Shown: positions 45,833-54,971 of the stretch, piece after piece
Position numbering within the stretch: the first letter of the stretch is position 1
Layout: each line of letters starts with the position of its first letter
Source of the DNA: Arthrobacter sp. E3
Lineage (GTDB): Bacteria; Actinomycetota; Actinomycetes; Actinomycetales; Micrococcaceae
DNA length: 64,000 nt
Assembly: GCF_017353415.1 (NCBI RefSeq)
Contig: NZ_JAFMPX010000005.1
Location: 1-64,000 of the forward strand
Direction: 5' to 3'
Position numbers and translations under genes: made by a program
Notes under the pieces: model-generated
Seen by the model: only the letters and a program-made list of their open reading frames with translations
Told to the model about the DNA's origin: nothing
The model's database searches: none

Positions 45833-46594
45833 TCATGTCACGGGCAGGGCAGCGTTGACTTCGGTTGTAGAAGGATTTGCTGGCGTTGGAGTTGGTCGTG
45901 GGTCCGCTATTTCGAGACGGAGGGCCTTGATCTCATCGCGGAGTAGCTCGATATGTACGGCTGTCAGTGTCTGAGTCCTGGTGTCCTCGGCTGAGACTTT
46001 GTCGACCAGCCAGCTCGCTAGTGTCGCGGTGACGATGCCAAGTAATGCAATGCCACCGATCATTAGTCCGACGGCGATGAGACGGCCAGTGGCGGTTACT
46101 GGGGATAGGTCGCCGTAGCCCACTGTTGTGATGGTCACTATGGCCCACCAGGCTGCGTCTGCGAAAGATTGGATAGACGCACCCGCCGCGGTCTTCTCGG
46201 CGTCGTACATTGCCAGTGCCCCGAGGTACGTCAACAACCCGGATGCGGCGATCACATAGGTAACCACGCGTCCTCGAAGGGCGTTGCCGGCCACTCTTTG
46301 TAGTACTCCGATGAGGGTGACAAGTCGGAGGAGCCGCAGGGGCCGCAGCATTGGCAAGACCACAATTGCCAATTCGTGTAGGTGCTTGAAAAACCAGTTC
46401 AACCTTCTTGGCGCCAACCAGAGCGAGACTCCGTAGTCAATCAAAAAAAGCGCCCAAGTGGTCATCATGAACCAGCCGGCTACCTGCGCCACTGCCTCAG
46501 AGGCCAATACTTGAACGGAGTAGGCTGCCAAGAAGAGGGTGGAGACGACGATTAGCGGCCACTCGGAAGCACGTTCCCATTGCTCTAAAGTCAT
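45833..46594 (-). CDS. Voltage-gated-like potassium channel
   Basis: 253 residues, six membrane segments. The K+ selectivity filter is TTVGYGD (about residue 156-162) between the pore helix (FADAAWWAIVTI) and S6. An S4-like segment RPLRLLRLVTLIGVLQR has regularly spaced Arg. A short C-terminal coiled coil (VHIELLRDEIKALRLEI) probably tetramerises it. No RCK or cyclic-nucleotide domain is present. It starts the accessory stretch after aspS. Confidence 0.9.
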   Translation of the reverse strand: MTLEQWERASEWPLIVVSTLFLAAYSVQVLASEAVAQVAGWFMMTTWALFLIDYGVSLWLAPRRLNWFFKHLHELAIVVLPMLRPLRLLRLVTLIGVLQRVAGNALRGRVVTYVIAASGLLTYLGALAMYDAEKTAAGASIQSFADAAWWAIVTITTVGYGDLSPVTATGRLIAVGLMIGGIALLGIVTATLASWLVDKVSAEDTRTQTLTAVHIELLRDEIKALRLEIADPRPTPTPANPSTTEVNAALPVT

Positions 46595-46794
46595 GACGGA
46601 AGCTTATAGGCCGCCACCGCGTTCAGCTGTACCCGACTACGCATTAACGGGTCAAGGAGGCGGCCGTGTTTCTAATGGAAACGCAGGTGAACGTCGGTAT
46701 TGCAGCGTGTATCATGCCTTCAACATGGCGGCGCCATGATCCCCAAGACGCTCGATCTGGACACACTGACTGACGTTCTTTGTGGATACCGCTC

Positions 46795-47346
46795 TTATCC
46801 AGGTTCCATGGCGAGATAGCGGTAGACGGTGGCCCGGCTTGCCCCGATGATCTTGCCAATGTCAGCGGGTTTGAGGCCTAGTTTCTTGAGTACATGGGCT
46901 CGTTTGACGTTGGGGTGGGCGGCGGTGACCTCACGGCGTCCCGCTTTGCGTCCGTGGGAGGCAGCGATCGCCATGCCAGCTTTGGTGCGTTCTGAGAGCT
47001 GGTCTCTTTCGAGCTGTACGAAAGCGGAGATGATGGTGATCATGGCTTGTGCCATGGCTCCGCCCAGATCGCTGCCGGGGTCGGTGGCGATGCCGTCTCG
47101 GAGGGAACGGAACTTGATGTTGCGCGCTTTAAAATCGTCAAGGAGCTCAAGCAGGTGTCGGGTGGTACGGCCGAGTCTGTCAAGTTTCCAGACAACGACT
47201 TCATCCCCTTCGGGACGGCTCGTTTTGGTTCCACTTACTCCGTGGTCGCGATAGATGCGTTCACAGCCGGCAGCCTCCAGCTTCCTGATTTGCATCTCAG
47301 TATCCTGGTCCGAGGTACTCACTCGGGCGTATCCAAGGCGTGTCAT
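46795..47346 (-). CDS. Serine recombinase (resolvase/invertase), internally shortened
   Basis: 183 residues. The N-terminal catalytic domain starts MTRLGYARVSTSDQ with the nucleophile Ser in RVSTSDQ, then DEVVVWKLDRLGRTTRH and FVQLERDQLSERTKAG; a C-terminal helix-turn-helix (ADIGKIIGASRATVYRYLA) follows. Between SRP and EGDEVVVW roughly a dozen residues usual in Tn3-type resolvases (RPGL-x-ALAYLREGD) are missing, an in-frame loss of one helix. It may be inactive. ATG 47346 follows GGGAGGAG. Confidence 0.85.
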   Translation of the reverse strand: MTRLGYARVSTSDQDTEMQIRKLEAAGCERIYRDHGVSGTKTSRPEGDEVVVWKLDRLGRTTRHLLELLDDFKARNIKFRSLRDGIATDPGSDLGGAMAQAMITIISAFVQLERDQLSERTKAGMAIAASHGRKAGRREVTAAHPNVKRAHVLKKLGLKPADIGKIIGASRATVYRYLAMEPG

Positions 47347-47959
47347 GGAACTCCTCCCATTATTTCCCACCAAAGGACGTTTTATTCTGACCTTGCGAAT
47401 AGCAGGATGCGACACATTATTGAGATTTTCTAAGGGTGGTGCAGAACGTGGAGGTCCGTCCACACGCTTCCGAGGCTAGCCAGTCGCGGATACTGGCTTG
47501 TAAGTATTTTGACAAAGGTTCCTTTGATAAGACGGGTCGGGATCTACGCACATCGCAGCGAATGGGACGCGCTTTTGCTTCCACGGTTGGTGCTCATCTG
47601 AAAGCATGGCTTGGTGCCCCACTATTGGTCGGTGACACGATACATCGTGTGAAACACGCGTCGACGACTGGTTTATGGTTCCCGCCGGAAGTGTCTACGG
47701 GACCAATATGACACTTATCCCGCCGCTTGAACAGGCATCTGGTCAGGTGGTTCTTTAGTTGGATTGCGCGTCGTCATCACATGCGCGTCGTCATTCACGA
47801 CGTTAAACCGAGCTAGAGCCCCACCCGGCAGGTGCCCGGGATGGCGGCAATAGTGTCTGGCTGGCTCTCCACCTCCTGCACTACCAACTCCCAAACTGCG
47901 TGAAATCACCACCGATTTGTGGTCGCCCCTTGGCCTTGTCCCGTTCAGGCTCCCGCGGA
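47347..47959. other. Intergenic region beside the recombinase; no clear gene
   Basis: 613 bases between the recombinase start and the propeller gene end. The first 110 bases are AT-richer than the surroundings and could hold the recombinase promoter and a crossover site. A reading frame at 47436-47711 is not recognised. CAAAGG-TT-CCTTTG near 47515 is a small perfect inverted repeat. Nothing else is supported. Confidence 0.4.
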
Positions 47960-48945
47960 TTACACCAACTTGTTCCACCCGCTCCAAGGGCCGGCATGGG
48001 GCGCCGTCTGCCACATGTCGTAGAGTGCGCCGTCGGAACCGATGCCAAAGACTTCGAGCCGGCCATCGGAGTTACACGCCACCGAGATTTGAGACACCCA
48101 GCCGCCCAGCCTGTTCCACCCGCTCCAAGGACCGGCGTGTGGGGCTGTCTGCCACATGTCGTAGAGTGCACCGTCGGAACCGATGCCGAAGACCTCGAGC
48201 CGGCCGTCGGAGTTGCATACGACGTCAAGGTCGGAGATCCAGCCACCCAGCCTGTTCCACCCGCTCCAGGGCCCGCCGCCGGGCGTGGGCTGCCACATGT
48301 CATACAGTGCGCCATCGGCGCCGATGCCAAACGCCTCGAGCCGGCCGTCGGAGTTGGACACCACCTTGACCTTAGAGATCCAGCCCCCCAGCCTGTTCCA
48401 CCCGCTCCAGGGTCCACCGCCGGGCGTGGGCTGCCACGTGTCATAAAGAGCATGGTCCCCACCGATTCCAAAGGCCTCAAGTCGACCGTCGGCGTTGCGG
48501 GCCACGGACAGCTGCGAGATCCAACCGCCCAGTCTATTCCAGCCGCTCCAAGGACCGGCGTGCGGCGCCGTCTGCCACATGTCGTACAGGGCGTTGTCGG
48601 TGCCGATCCCAAACAGTTCAAGCCGACCGTCGGCATTGCTGGCAACCGTGAGCTTGGATGCCACACCACCCAACCGGTCCCAACCGCTCCAAGGGCCCGC
48701 ATGGGGAGCAGCCTGCCAGTTATGGTAGGCGGCACCATCGGTGCCGATGCCGAAAATCTCGAGCCGGCCGTCGGTGTTCAATGCGGAACTCACGGGTGTC
48801 TTGACGACACCACCCAAGGCTGCGCTTTGGCTCCACGGGCCCGAGTGGGGTGCGGTCTGCCAAATGTCCCACACAGAACCGTCCGTGCCGCGAAAGAATG
48901 TTTCCAATCGGCCGTCACTGTTGATGGCGGCTGTTGCTGCTGTCG
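47960..48945 (-). repeat. Seven tandem 141-bp coding repeats
   Basis: The propeller blades are encoded by seven tandem units of about 141 bases. The last two (nearest 47960) are almost identical at protein level, the first is most divergent. These are protein-coding repeats, not a CRISPR array. Confidence 0.85.
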
Positions 48946-50086
48946 CCGCCACTTTGGTGTGGTAATAAATGTCTACCTCGCCGCCGGGATTGGCGTTGCT
49001 GGCCACTACTGCGCTCTGACCGCAGTCAGTCACGGGTGCGGTGGGGGACCAGGACAGGGTGGGGTGGCCCGTGCTGGTTTGCAGGTCGATAGTGGTGAAC
49101 GCCGTGAAATTCGCAGCAGGGTAATCGGAGCACTGTTGGACCCCGTACGCCTCAAGCGTTTCAATGTTCCAGGTCAACTGTTCAACGTTGGTGATGGGCA
49201 GGGACGTATTGGCGATGCCTTGGAACTCACAGTTGTAGCTGAACTGGTTTCCGGACTGTCCGGTCAGCGTCATGACGCCCACTAGGACCTGACCGGAACT
49301 GACGGTCACTAGGTTGGTGTGGAACGCCTGCCCGCCCTGCCCGTCGGCGTACCAGCTGGCCACTGACCAGTAGTTTCCGCCGCCAGCGGCCGAACCGCCC
49401 CACTGGAGCACCGGCTGGTAGATCATCGTTGAGTTTTGGATTCCATTGAAGAGGAAAATGGTTTGGCTGTGGTTGCTGGCAGGTGCCGGAGGGACCACCC
49501 AAGTGGTGGCAAACCGGGAGACGGGGCTGCCCGTGCCGTTGTTCCAGCTGGCATACGCAATCCATCCTGAACCCAGGGCGGGGAGGATCCCGGGGTGGCG
49601 GTTGACGTTGTGCGGCATCAGCGGCTGCCCTCCCTGGCGCTGCTCAACAGTGCCGAAGTCGGCCACTTCCTGACCTGATAGGCGCATTTGCTTCAGTGTT
49701 CCGGCGCCGGCGTCCAAGACATGCCCCGACTGAATGTGGTGGACCAGTGACCGGCTCCGGTACCCGCCCGGGGTCAAGACCAATTCGCTGGACGCTCCGA
49801 TTCCCGCAGGCGTACCCAGTCCTGGCCCTGTGGCGGAAGTAGTGAGCGGGTGCATGCCTTTGGGTGGGTTGTCCGCCACCGCCGCATTGGCGTCGACCGG
49901 CTCGGTGCCAGCGGGTTCGGTCGGAAACATGGCCCTCGGCGGCTCATTGGAGGTAGCCGCAGCCGGATCCGCGTCGGTGATGGCCCCGGAACCCGTGACG
50001 GCCTGCCCCGACCTGACATGGTGCACGTTCTCCGGGGGACGCATCCCTCCGGGAGTGAGAACTTGGTCCTGATCCTTGCCGTTCAT
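47960..50086 (-). CDS. Seven-bladed PLL-like propeller protein with jelly-roll domain
   Basis: 708 residues without a signal peptide. Residues 10-30 and 104-124 are two copies of LTPGG-x-R-x5-VHH-x2-SG. About 170-375 is a beta-rich domain (FATTWVVPPAP; FNGIQN; QPVLQWGGSAAGGGNYW) that may resemble G1-type (eqolisin-like) folds, low certainty. About 380-708 holds seven 47-residue repeats with NxDGRLExFGIGxDxALYDMWQ and GPWSGWxRLGG, as in PLL-type fucose/glycan-binding lectin propellers. The seven blades should close one ring. Probable role: secreted or released glycan binding. It may have been acquired horizontally; its neighbour is a serine recombinase gene. Confidence 0.8.
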   Translation of the reverse strand: MNGKDQDQVLTPGGMRPPENVHHVRSGQAVTGSGAITDADPAAATSNEPPRAMFPTEPAGTEPVDANAAVADNPPKGMHPLTTSATGPGLGTPAGIGASSELVLTPGGYRSRSLVHHIQSGHVLDAGAGTLKQMRLSGQEVADFGTVEQRQGGQPLMPHNVNRHPGILPALGSGWIAYASWNNGTGSPVSRFATTWVVPPAPASNHSQTIFLFNGIQNSTMIYQPVLQWGGSAAGGGNYWSVASWYADGQGGQAFHTNLVTVSSGQVLVGVMTLTGQSGNQFSYNCEFQGIANTSLPITNVEQLTWNIETLEAYGVQQCSDYPAANFTAFTTIDLQTSTGHPTLSWSPTAPVTDCGQSAVVASNANPGGEVDIYYHTKVAATAATAAINSDGRLETFFRGTDGSVWDIWQTAPHSGPWSQSAALGGVVKTPVSSALNTDGRLEIFGIGTDGAAYHNWQAAPHAGPWSGWDRLGGVASKLTVASNADGRLELFGIGTDNALYDMWQTAPHAGPWSGWNRLGGWISQLSVARNADGRLEAFGIGGDHALYDTWQPTPGGGPWSGWNRLGGWISKVKVVSNSDGRLEAFGIGADGALYDMWQPTPGGGPWSGWNRLGGWISDLDVVCNSDGRLEVFGIGSDGALYDMWQTAPHAGPWSGWNRLGGWVSQISVACNSDGRLEVFGIGSDGALYDMWQTAPHAGPWSGWNKLV

Positions 50087-50457
50087 GGCTCTGGCTCCTA
50101 TCTGATTCCTCGCTGACTCTGGTGCCGCGAAGTTTCAAACAGGCAAGGGTGGAGGGCTGCGCAACGACGGTCGTCACATTCAGTCGTGGCGGCAATGAGG
50201 CATGCAAAGCTCCCAAGGAAATTGGCCTTGGTTCCTTCCGTCATCGTCATCATGCCCATGCCCTGCGCCGGGGCCCGCCCACGGTGGGTCCGCTCTCCAT
50301 TGCCTACTAGCAACAAGTGTGAACTTCAGTTCAAGGCGTGTCAACGAACAACGGGGTAATGCGGATTCTCTAAATTCCTGTGTTGGGTGCACGATAATCC
50401 GACAGGAATATGTAGCATCAAAAAAGGTCTTGTACGGCGTCTCATCCCAAGGTAAGC
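50087..50457. other. Divergent intergenic region between propeller and ArsR genes
   Basis: About 370 bases between genes reading away from each other, so promoters for both must lie here. No gene or RNA is recognised. The stretch nearest 50458 is AT-richer than average. Confidence 0.4.
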
Positions 50458-50475
50458 TACAACCAAATGGTTGTA
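50458..50475. promoter_or_regulatory. Palindromic operator over the ArsR start codon
   Basis: TACAACCAAATGGTTGTA has two 8-bp arms around an AA centre, a perfect inverted repeat. The ArsR ATG (50468) lies inside it. Such ACAACCA/TGGTTGT palindromes suit autoregulation by an ArsR-type dimer of the ArsR-SRPBCC kind. Confidence 0.7.
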
Positions 50476-50822
50476 TATGAACTGACTGACGAAACGGTGA
50501 ATCGTATTTTCCGCGCCTTGGCGGATGCGACTCGACGTGACTCCTCCGTCGAACGCTGCTCGCCGAGGTCTCGGTCTCGCAACTCGCAGAGGCGTACGAC
50601 ATGTCATTCGCGGCAGTGCAGAAGCACGTCGCGGTCTTAGAGGACGTGAGGCTCGTGACCAAAGAACCCCGCGGTCGCGAGCGGATGGTGCGAGGAAATC
50701 CCGAGCGCATCCGTCAGGCCCAGCGTCTTCTAGACCAGTTCGAGGAGATCTGGCGTTCGAGAATCGATCGCCTCGAAGCCCTCCTCGCCGACGGCGAAAC
50801 CCCATCCACTCAGAAAGGCTGA
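50468..50822 (+). pseudogene. ArsR family regulator with a frameshift
   Basis: Starts MVVYELTDETVNRIFRALAD with ATRRD, then the frame breaks at about 50541. The next frame continues LLRRTLLAEVS, SQLAEAYDMSFAAVQKHVAVLEDV (recognition helix AAVQKHVAVLE) to the stop at 50822. Inserting one A after GACxTCC would restore RRDILRRTLL, the usual ArsR sequence. The winged helix (LVTKEPRGRERMVRGNP) is intact. It sits 3 bases before the SRPBCC gene. A typical partner repressor of such a pair. Confidence 0.82.
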
Positions 50823-50824
50823 TC

Positions 50825-51805
50825 ATGCCCGTCATATCTGTCGAAAAAGACCTCGACCTGCTCACCATCACGATCGTCGCCGAGTTTGCGGCGCCTCTGC
50901 GCCGTTTGTGGGACGCGTACACCGATCCGCGGCAGATCGAGCGTTTCTGGGGCCCACCTACGTACCCTGCAACGTTCCTCCGCCACGACGCCTTCACCGG
51001 CGGGCGCAGCGTGTACAAGATGACAGGATCTGAGGGCGATGAGCTTTACGGATGCTGGGAATGGATGTCCGTCCAGGCACCTAACGCATTTGAGGTAGCC
51101 GATTCCTTCGCGGATGCCATGGGTGTGTCGAACACGGATCTGCCTACCACGCGCATGTCCTTCGCCTTCGAGGCAATGGGCAGTGGATCCAGACTCGTCA
51201 CTACCTCGCGTTTCGACTCCCTTGAACAGCTCGAGCAGTTGCTTGAGATGGGGATGTTCGAGGGCGCCCGCGAGGCGATGTCCCAGATCGACACCGTGCT
51301 AGCCGACCTCAGCATTTTCGCCGCCCACCGTGTGATGGAGGCGCAGATCCTCAGCGATACCCAAGTGCGTGTGGCACGCGTTATTCGCGGACCCGTGGAA
51401 CAGGTGTGGCGGGCGCACAACGATGCCGATCTCATGAAGCAATGGTTGCTGGGGCCCGACGGGTGGACGATGCCTATCTGCGAGATAGCGGCGAAGGTAG
51501 GTGACAGCTACCGGTACGAGTGGGAGAACGAAGGGGGAGGCGATCGCTTCGGATTCACCGGCGAGCTGCTGGAGGCGGAGGCACCGTGCCGCGCCGTCAC
51601 TACGGAAGCGATGATCGGAATGGGCTTTCCGGCGACGTTGAACGAACTCACCCTGACGCCGGTTGAAGGCGGCACACTCCTTTCCCTTGTCATCACCTAC
51701 GCGAATCTAGAGCAGCGCGACGCCGTTCTTGCCACGGGCATGACCGATGGCATGGAAACAAGCTACGCGCGGCTCGAAGGAATTCTGGCCTTGGCAGGTG
51801 GATAA
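50825..51805 (+). CDS. SRPBCC (AHSA1-type) protein, two domains
   Basis: 326 residues made of two START/AHSA1-like domains. First (1-150): AEFAAPLRRLWDAYTDPRQI and ERFWGPPTYPATF. Second (165-326): ARVIRGPVEQVWRAHNDADL and MKQWLLGPDGW, ending MTDGMETSYARLEGIL. The halves are paralogous, so the gene is an internal duplication. Usual partners of ArsR regulators; they bind small hydrophobic ligands, function unknown. ATG 50825. Confidence 0.85.
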   Translation: MPVISVEKDLDLLTITIVAEFAAPLRRLWDAYTDPRQIERFWGPPTYPATFLRHDAFTGGRSVYKMTGSEGDELYGCWEWMSVQAPNAFEVADSFADAMGVSNTDLPTTRMSFAFEAMGSGSRLVTTSRFDSLEQLEQLLEMGMFEGAREAMSQIDTVLADLSIFAAHRVMEAQILSDTQVRVARVIRGPVEQVWRAHNDADLMKQWLLGPDGWTMPICEIAAKVGDSYRYEWENEGGGDRFGFTGELLEAEAPCRAVTTEAMIGMGFPATLNELTLTPVEGGTLLSLVITYANLEQRDAVLATGMTDGMETSYARLEGILALAGG

Positions 51806-51807
51806 GA

Positions 51808-51852
51808 CGTGTTCGGGCCGGTGGAGCTTGCTGACGCCGGCCCTCGAACACG
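51808..51852 (+). terminator. Hairpin after the SRPBCC gene
   Basis: CGTGTTCGGGCCGG and CCGGCCCTCGAACACG pair with a 1-2 base bulge around a 15-base loop, starting just after the stop codon. No long T-run follows. Confidence 0.55.
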
Positions 51853-52437
51853 AGGCCTTAGCTCCCGTCAGGCAGTGCCTGCACACACAGCAGAAAACGA
51901 CTGGACCTGATCTCTGGAGGAAATTCGGGCCTAGCCGCCGTATACCGTCTGTGTTTTTGCCCCCGAACTTCTCGAAGATCAGCCTGCCCACAGGACCAGG
52001 TGCTTCGAGCTGGTAGGCCTCACGCTCGTCGGGGGCCTAACTTCTCACTTAGCCCACCAGTAGCACCTTTTGCATTCAGTCAACTTTTAGCCCCTCAACC
52101 AGTTGTGTCCAACCACACCAAAAGAGGAGCCTGATTGAGGGAGGTTCAATGGGTCTTGACGACATGCTCCAAGTGGTACACCGTGTTGTGCGCTTGGCGC
52201 ATGGCTTCCCTGATGGTCTCGATCACTAAGAGAGCAATCTCGATCCAGAGCAGTCCAGACCTGGGAATACTTTTTAGTGACAGTGCTACTGGACACGATT
52301 TCGTTGCGTCCAGGGACTGTCTCAATCCCTTGCAGGTAATAGAGGAACCCTGCTCACTCAGCTGGGCAGCATTTTTTTTTAGAATATGAGCGAGGACACA
52401 ATAGTGGGGATTGCCGGTGACGTGGGGGTGGGCCGGG
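51853..52437. other. Intergenic region with no recognisable gene
   Basis: About 585 bases between convergent genes (SRPBCC and polysaccharide deacetylase). A minus-strand reading near 51900-52010 (GRLIFEKFGG) and another ending at 52146 (EAMRQAHNTVYHLEHV) look faintly protein-like but have no recognised family or clean start; they may be decayed fragments. Confidence 0.4.
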
Positions 52438-53955
52438 TCAGCGACCTGGTGTGCACGGATATTCGGTTCCGCGGCAGAAGTAGCCGTGGCCTTTTTGCAG
52501 TTCAATGCCGTGGAAGAGCTGTGGCACGGTGACTAAATGGTAGCCCTTTTCCTGTAGTGCTGTGATCAACTGGTCTTGGCCGTCCACGGTCGTTGCATGG
52601 ATGTCGTGCTGGAGAATGACAGCCCCTGGACGCACCAGATTGAGGACCGTGGGTATGAACGCATTCTTGTCGCGGGAGAGCCAGTCGAGGGAATCCACCG
52701 ACCAGTTGATCATGGGCATGCCCACTGTGTTCTTGACCAGCGCGTTGCTGGCACCGTACGGGGGGCGAAGGAAGGTTGGTGCCTGGCCGGAGGCTTGGAG
52801 AATGGTGGCGGAGGCGCCTTGGACCTCCGCTGTGATTGCGGCCGCGGAAAGCTTTGTCAGGTACGGGTGGTTCATGGTGTGGTTGCCGATCGAATGGCCG
52901 GCGGCAGCCACGGCCGCGGCAATGGCCGGAAAGCTTGCTACGGACACTCCTTGTTGAAAGAAGGTGGCGTGGATGGAGTGCTTGGCCAGAATGCCCAGCA
53001 GCCGGGTGGTTTGGGTGTTGGGTCCGTCGTCGTAGGTCAGGGCTGCGCAGGGGAGAAGATCGCAGTTGATATGTTCCTGACCGGCAGCCGCCGGAGTCCG
53101 TGCAGTCAGTGGCTGCCCGGTTCCGGCTAGCTGTTGCATTTGCCGGCCCGCGTCTGAGAGGAGGGGCGCGGCCGCTCTGGCGCTCACATGCACAACGTGG
53201 GGCGTGGTGAAGGCGACACCGCTGACGGGGTCTGCTGTGAAGGGGATCACCAGCTCGCCGCTTGGGTTGAACGCTGCCCCGCCCAGCAACAGATCAGCCG
53301 GCAGGGGTTCCTCCGTGGCAGGCTGGCTTGGGGCCGCGTCGCTGCTGCCAGCGGTGGTACTGACAGGCCCGGCGGGCGCCTCCGGATGCTGCCCGTTTGG
53401 CTGTTCAGCCTCAACGAGCAACTTGCGGATAGTTTCAACACCCTCGGCAGAGACCAAAGCCGAGCCGCCGAAGACCGTGCCGGTGGAGAGGTCTGTGTAC
53501 TCCGTCGTGACCGAGATGGTGGTGGTGGACCCGTTGACCGTTGTTGAACGGGTCAGCCGTGTCCCGAGCATCGGACCGCCAGCCAGGATGACTTCATCGT
53601 TCAGCTTGAGGCCATTGGCCATGGACGGCTTCCCCGTATCGGGCACTGACGGGTTGTAGCGTCCACCGGCGTGCTGGTCCAAAATTCCCAGCAGCCGTGC
53701 GTCCACGTGGTCGTTGTAGGGTTCTGCCCCGTTGAGATAGACCCAGTGTGCCCGGACTGCTGCGGTTCCGTCCGTGTTCATCACCACCGGTATTGCGCCG
53801 GGGATCCCTTCAGGATCCAAGGCCGGTACGGCCGCTCCCACCACGGAGTCGGGGATGACTTCGGGAACCACTGGATCGGTGGCCACGCTACAGGAGGCAA
53901 GGCATACGGCGACGATGGCGAGCGTCATGGTTCGGACGCGGACGGAAAAACGCAT
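52438..53955 (-). CDS. Polysaccharide deacetylase (NodB) lipoprotein
   Basis: 505 residues. The signal peptide ends at a lipobox-like LASC (about residues 18-21), so it is probably an outer-leaflet lipoprotein. Residues 50-290 are a Thr/Ala-rich region of the DUF3298-like kind, not clearly recognised. The C-terminal NodB domain has TYDDGPNTQTT (catalytic Asp/metal), GNHTMNHPYL (HxxxH), RPPYGASN and ILQHDIHATT. It deacetylates GlcNAc or xylan-type polymers in the envelope. ATG 53955 follows GGGAGAA. Confidence 0.88.
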   Translation of the reverse strand: MRFSVRVRTMTLAIVAVCLASCSVATDPVVPEVIPDSVVGAAVPALDPEGIPGAIPVVMNTDGTAAVRAHWVYLNGAEPYNDHVDARLLGILDQHAGGRYNPSVPDTGKPSMANGLKLNDEVILAGGPMLGTRLTRSTTVNGSTTTISVTTEYTDLSTGTVFGGSALVSAEGVETIRKLLVEAEQPNGQHPEAPAGPVSTTAGSSDAAPSQPATEEPLPADLLLGGAAFNPSGELVIPFTADPVSGVAFTTPHVVHVSARAAAPLLSDAGRQMQQLAGTGQPLTARTPAAAGQEHINCDLLPCAALTYDDGPNTQTTRLLGILAKHSIHATFFQQGVSVASFPAIAAAVAAAGHSIGNHTMNHPYLTKLSAAAITAEVQGASATILQASGQAPTFLRPPYGASNALVKNTVGMPMINWSVDSLDWLSRDKNAFIPTVLNLVRPGAVILQHDIHATTVDGQDQLITALQEKGYHLVTVPQLFHGIELQKGHGYFCRGTEYPCTPGR

Positions 53956-54206
53956 GGCTTGGGGTTCTCCCGTAATTTTAGACAAATCTACCCATCCAAG
54001 GCTAGCAGCAGCACCGCCACCACCACCTAGTCTTGTCGCAAGCCCACCCGCGAGCCAAGGCACTGCGCTGGCACGATCTTCCCCCCGTGGCGTCGTCCAC
54101 CGCTTGTCAGCAGTTCCTTGAATTGTTGGCCTCTCGGGGGTAGAAAAGACTATGAAGCGTAACAGAGCCGTCGTGTCAAGCACTCAAACATCGGGGGTGA
54201 ACCGCG

Positions 54207-54971
54207 ATGATTAGAACAGTGCGGTCCTCTGACGGGACCACCATTGCCTACGAGCAGGCGGGGACTGGTCCAGTACTCATCCTTGTGGGTGGGGCGTTGA
54301 ATAACCGGCATTCCACCGCGAGCCTGGTTCCACTTTTAGAGAAATCGTTTACGGTCCTCAGCTACGACCGCCGAGGGAGAGGGGACAGCACCGACACGCC
54401 CCCTTACGCCGTCGAACGCGAAGTCGAAGACCTCCACGCCGTCGCTGCCGCAACAGAAGGTCCCGTGCATGTGTACGGGCACTCCTCGGGAGCGATTCTG
54501 TCCCTGGAGGCGGCCGCGGCAGGGCTTCCGCTGAAGAAGATGGCTGTATACGAGCCGCCCTACCTAACCACCGGAGGCGAGGACTGGCAGGATTTCGTTG
54601 AAAAAATAGCCTCCCTGGCGGGCACCGGCCACGGAGGTAGCGCTGTTGAGGAATTTATCCGGCACACCGGGGCTGATTTTGACCCAGCAATGATGCAGTC
54701 ACCTTGGTGGCCCGAACTGGTGTCTCTGGCACCCACACTGCCGTATGACCTGATACTCACCGGCGACGGGGGTGTTCCGGCGGATCGACTCGCGGACATC
54801 GCCGCACCTGTTCTTGCCCTGTATGGAGGCGCCAGTGCAGACTGGGCAGCCGCCTCAGCGATAGCGGTGGCTTCTGCCGTGCAGCACGGGCTCACAAACG
54901 CCATTGACGGCCAGGACCATGCTGTGGCGTCCGCCGCCATCGCCCCGATTCTGCTGGAATTCTTTCATTGA
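54207..54971 (+). CDS. Alpha/beta hydrolase
   Basis: 254 residues. The nucleophile elbow is VYGHSSGAILS with Ser, the acid probably in IAAPVLALYGG region and the His in DGQDHAVA. LSYDRRGRGDSTDTPPY is the usual strand-loop before it. Substrate unknown. It stands alone, divergent from the deacetylase. Confidence 0.85.
   Translation: MIRTVRSSDGTTIAYEQAGTGPVLILVGGALNNRHSTASLVPLLEKSFTVLSYDRRGRGDSTDTPPYAVEREVEDLHAVAAATEGPVHVYGHSSGAILSLEAAAAGLPLKKMAVYEPPYLTTGGEDWQDFVEKIASLAGTGHGGSAVEEFIRHTGADFDPAMMQSPWWPELVSLAPTLPYDLILTGDGGVPADRLADIAAPVLALYGGASADWAAASAIAVASAVQHGLTNAIDGQDHAVASAAIAPILLEFFH

Noticed and set aside
47436-47711. 91-codon plus-strand frame beside the recombinase
   Set aside because: No ribosome-binding site, no family, and a starting codon in an AT-rich intergenic stretch; evidence too weak to call a gene.
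47960-48945. Tandem repeats considered as a CRISPR array
   Set aside because: Unit length of 141 bases, no constant repeat plus variable spacer pattern, and the units encode protein blades.
47900-49285. Long plus-strand open frame opposite the propeller gene
   Set aside because: It is a reverse-complement shadow of a GC-rich repeat gene; the minus frame encodes clear propeller blades.
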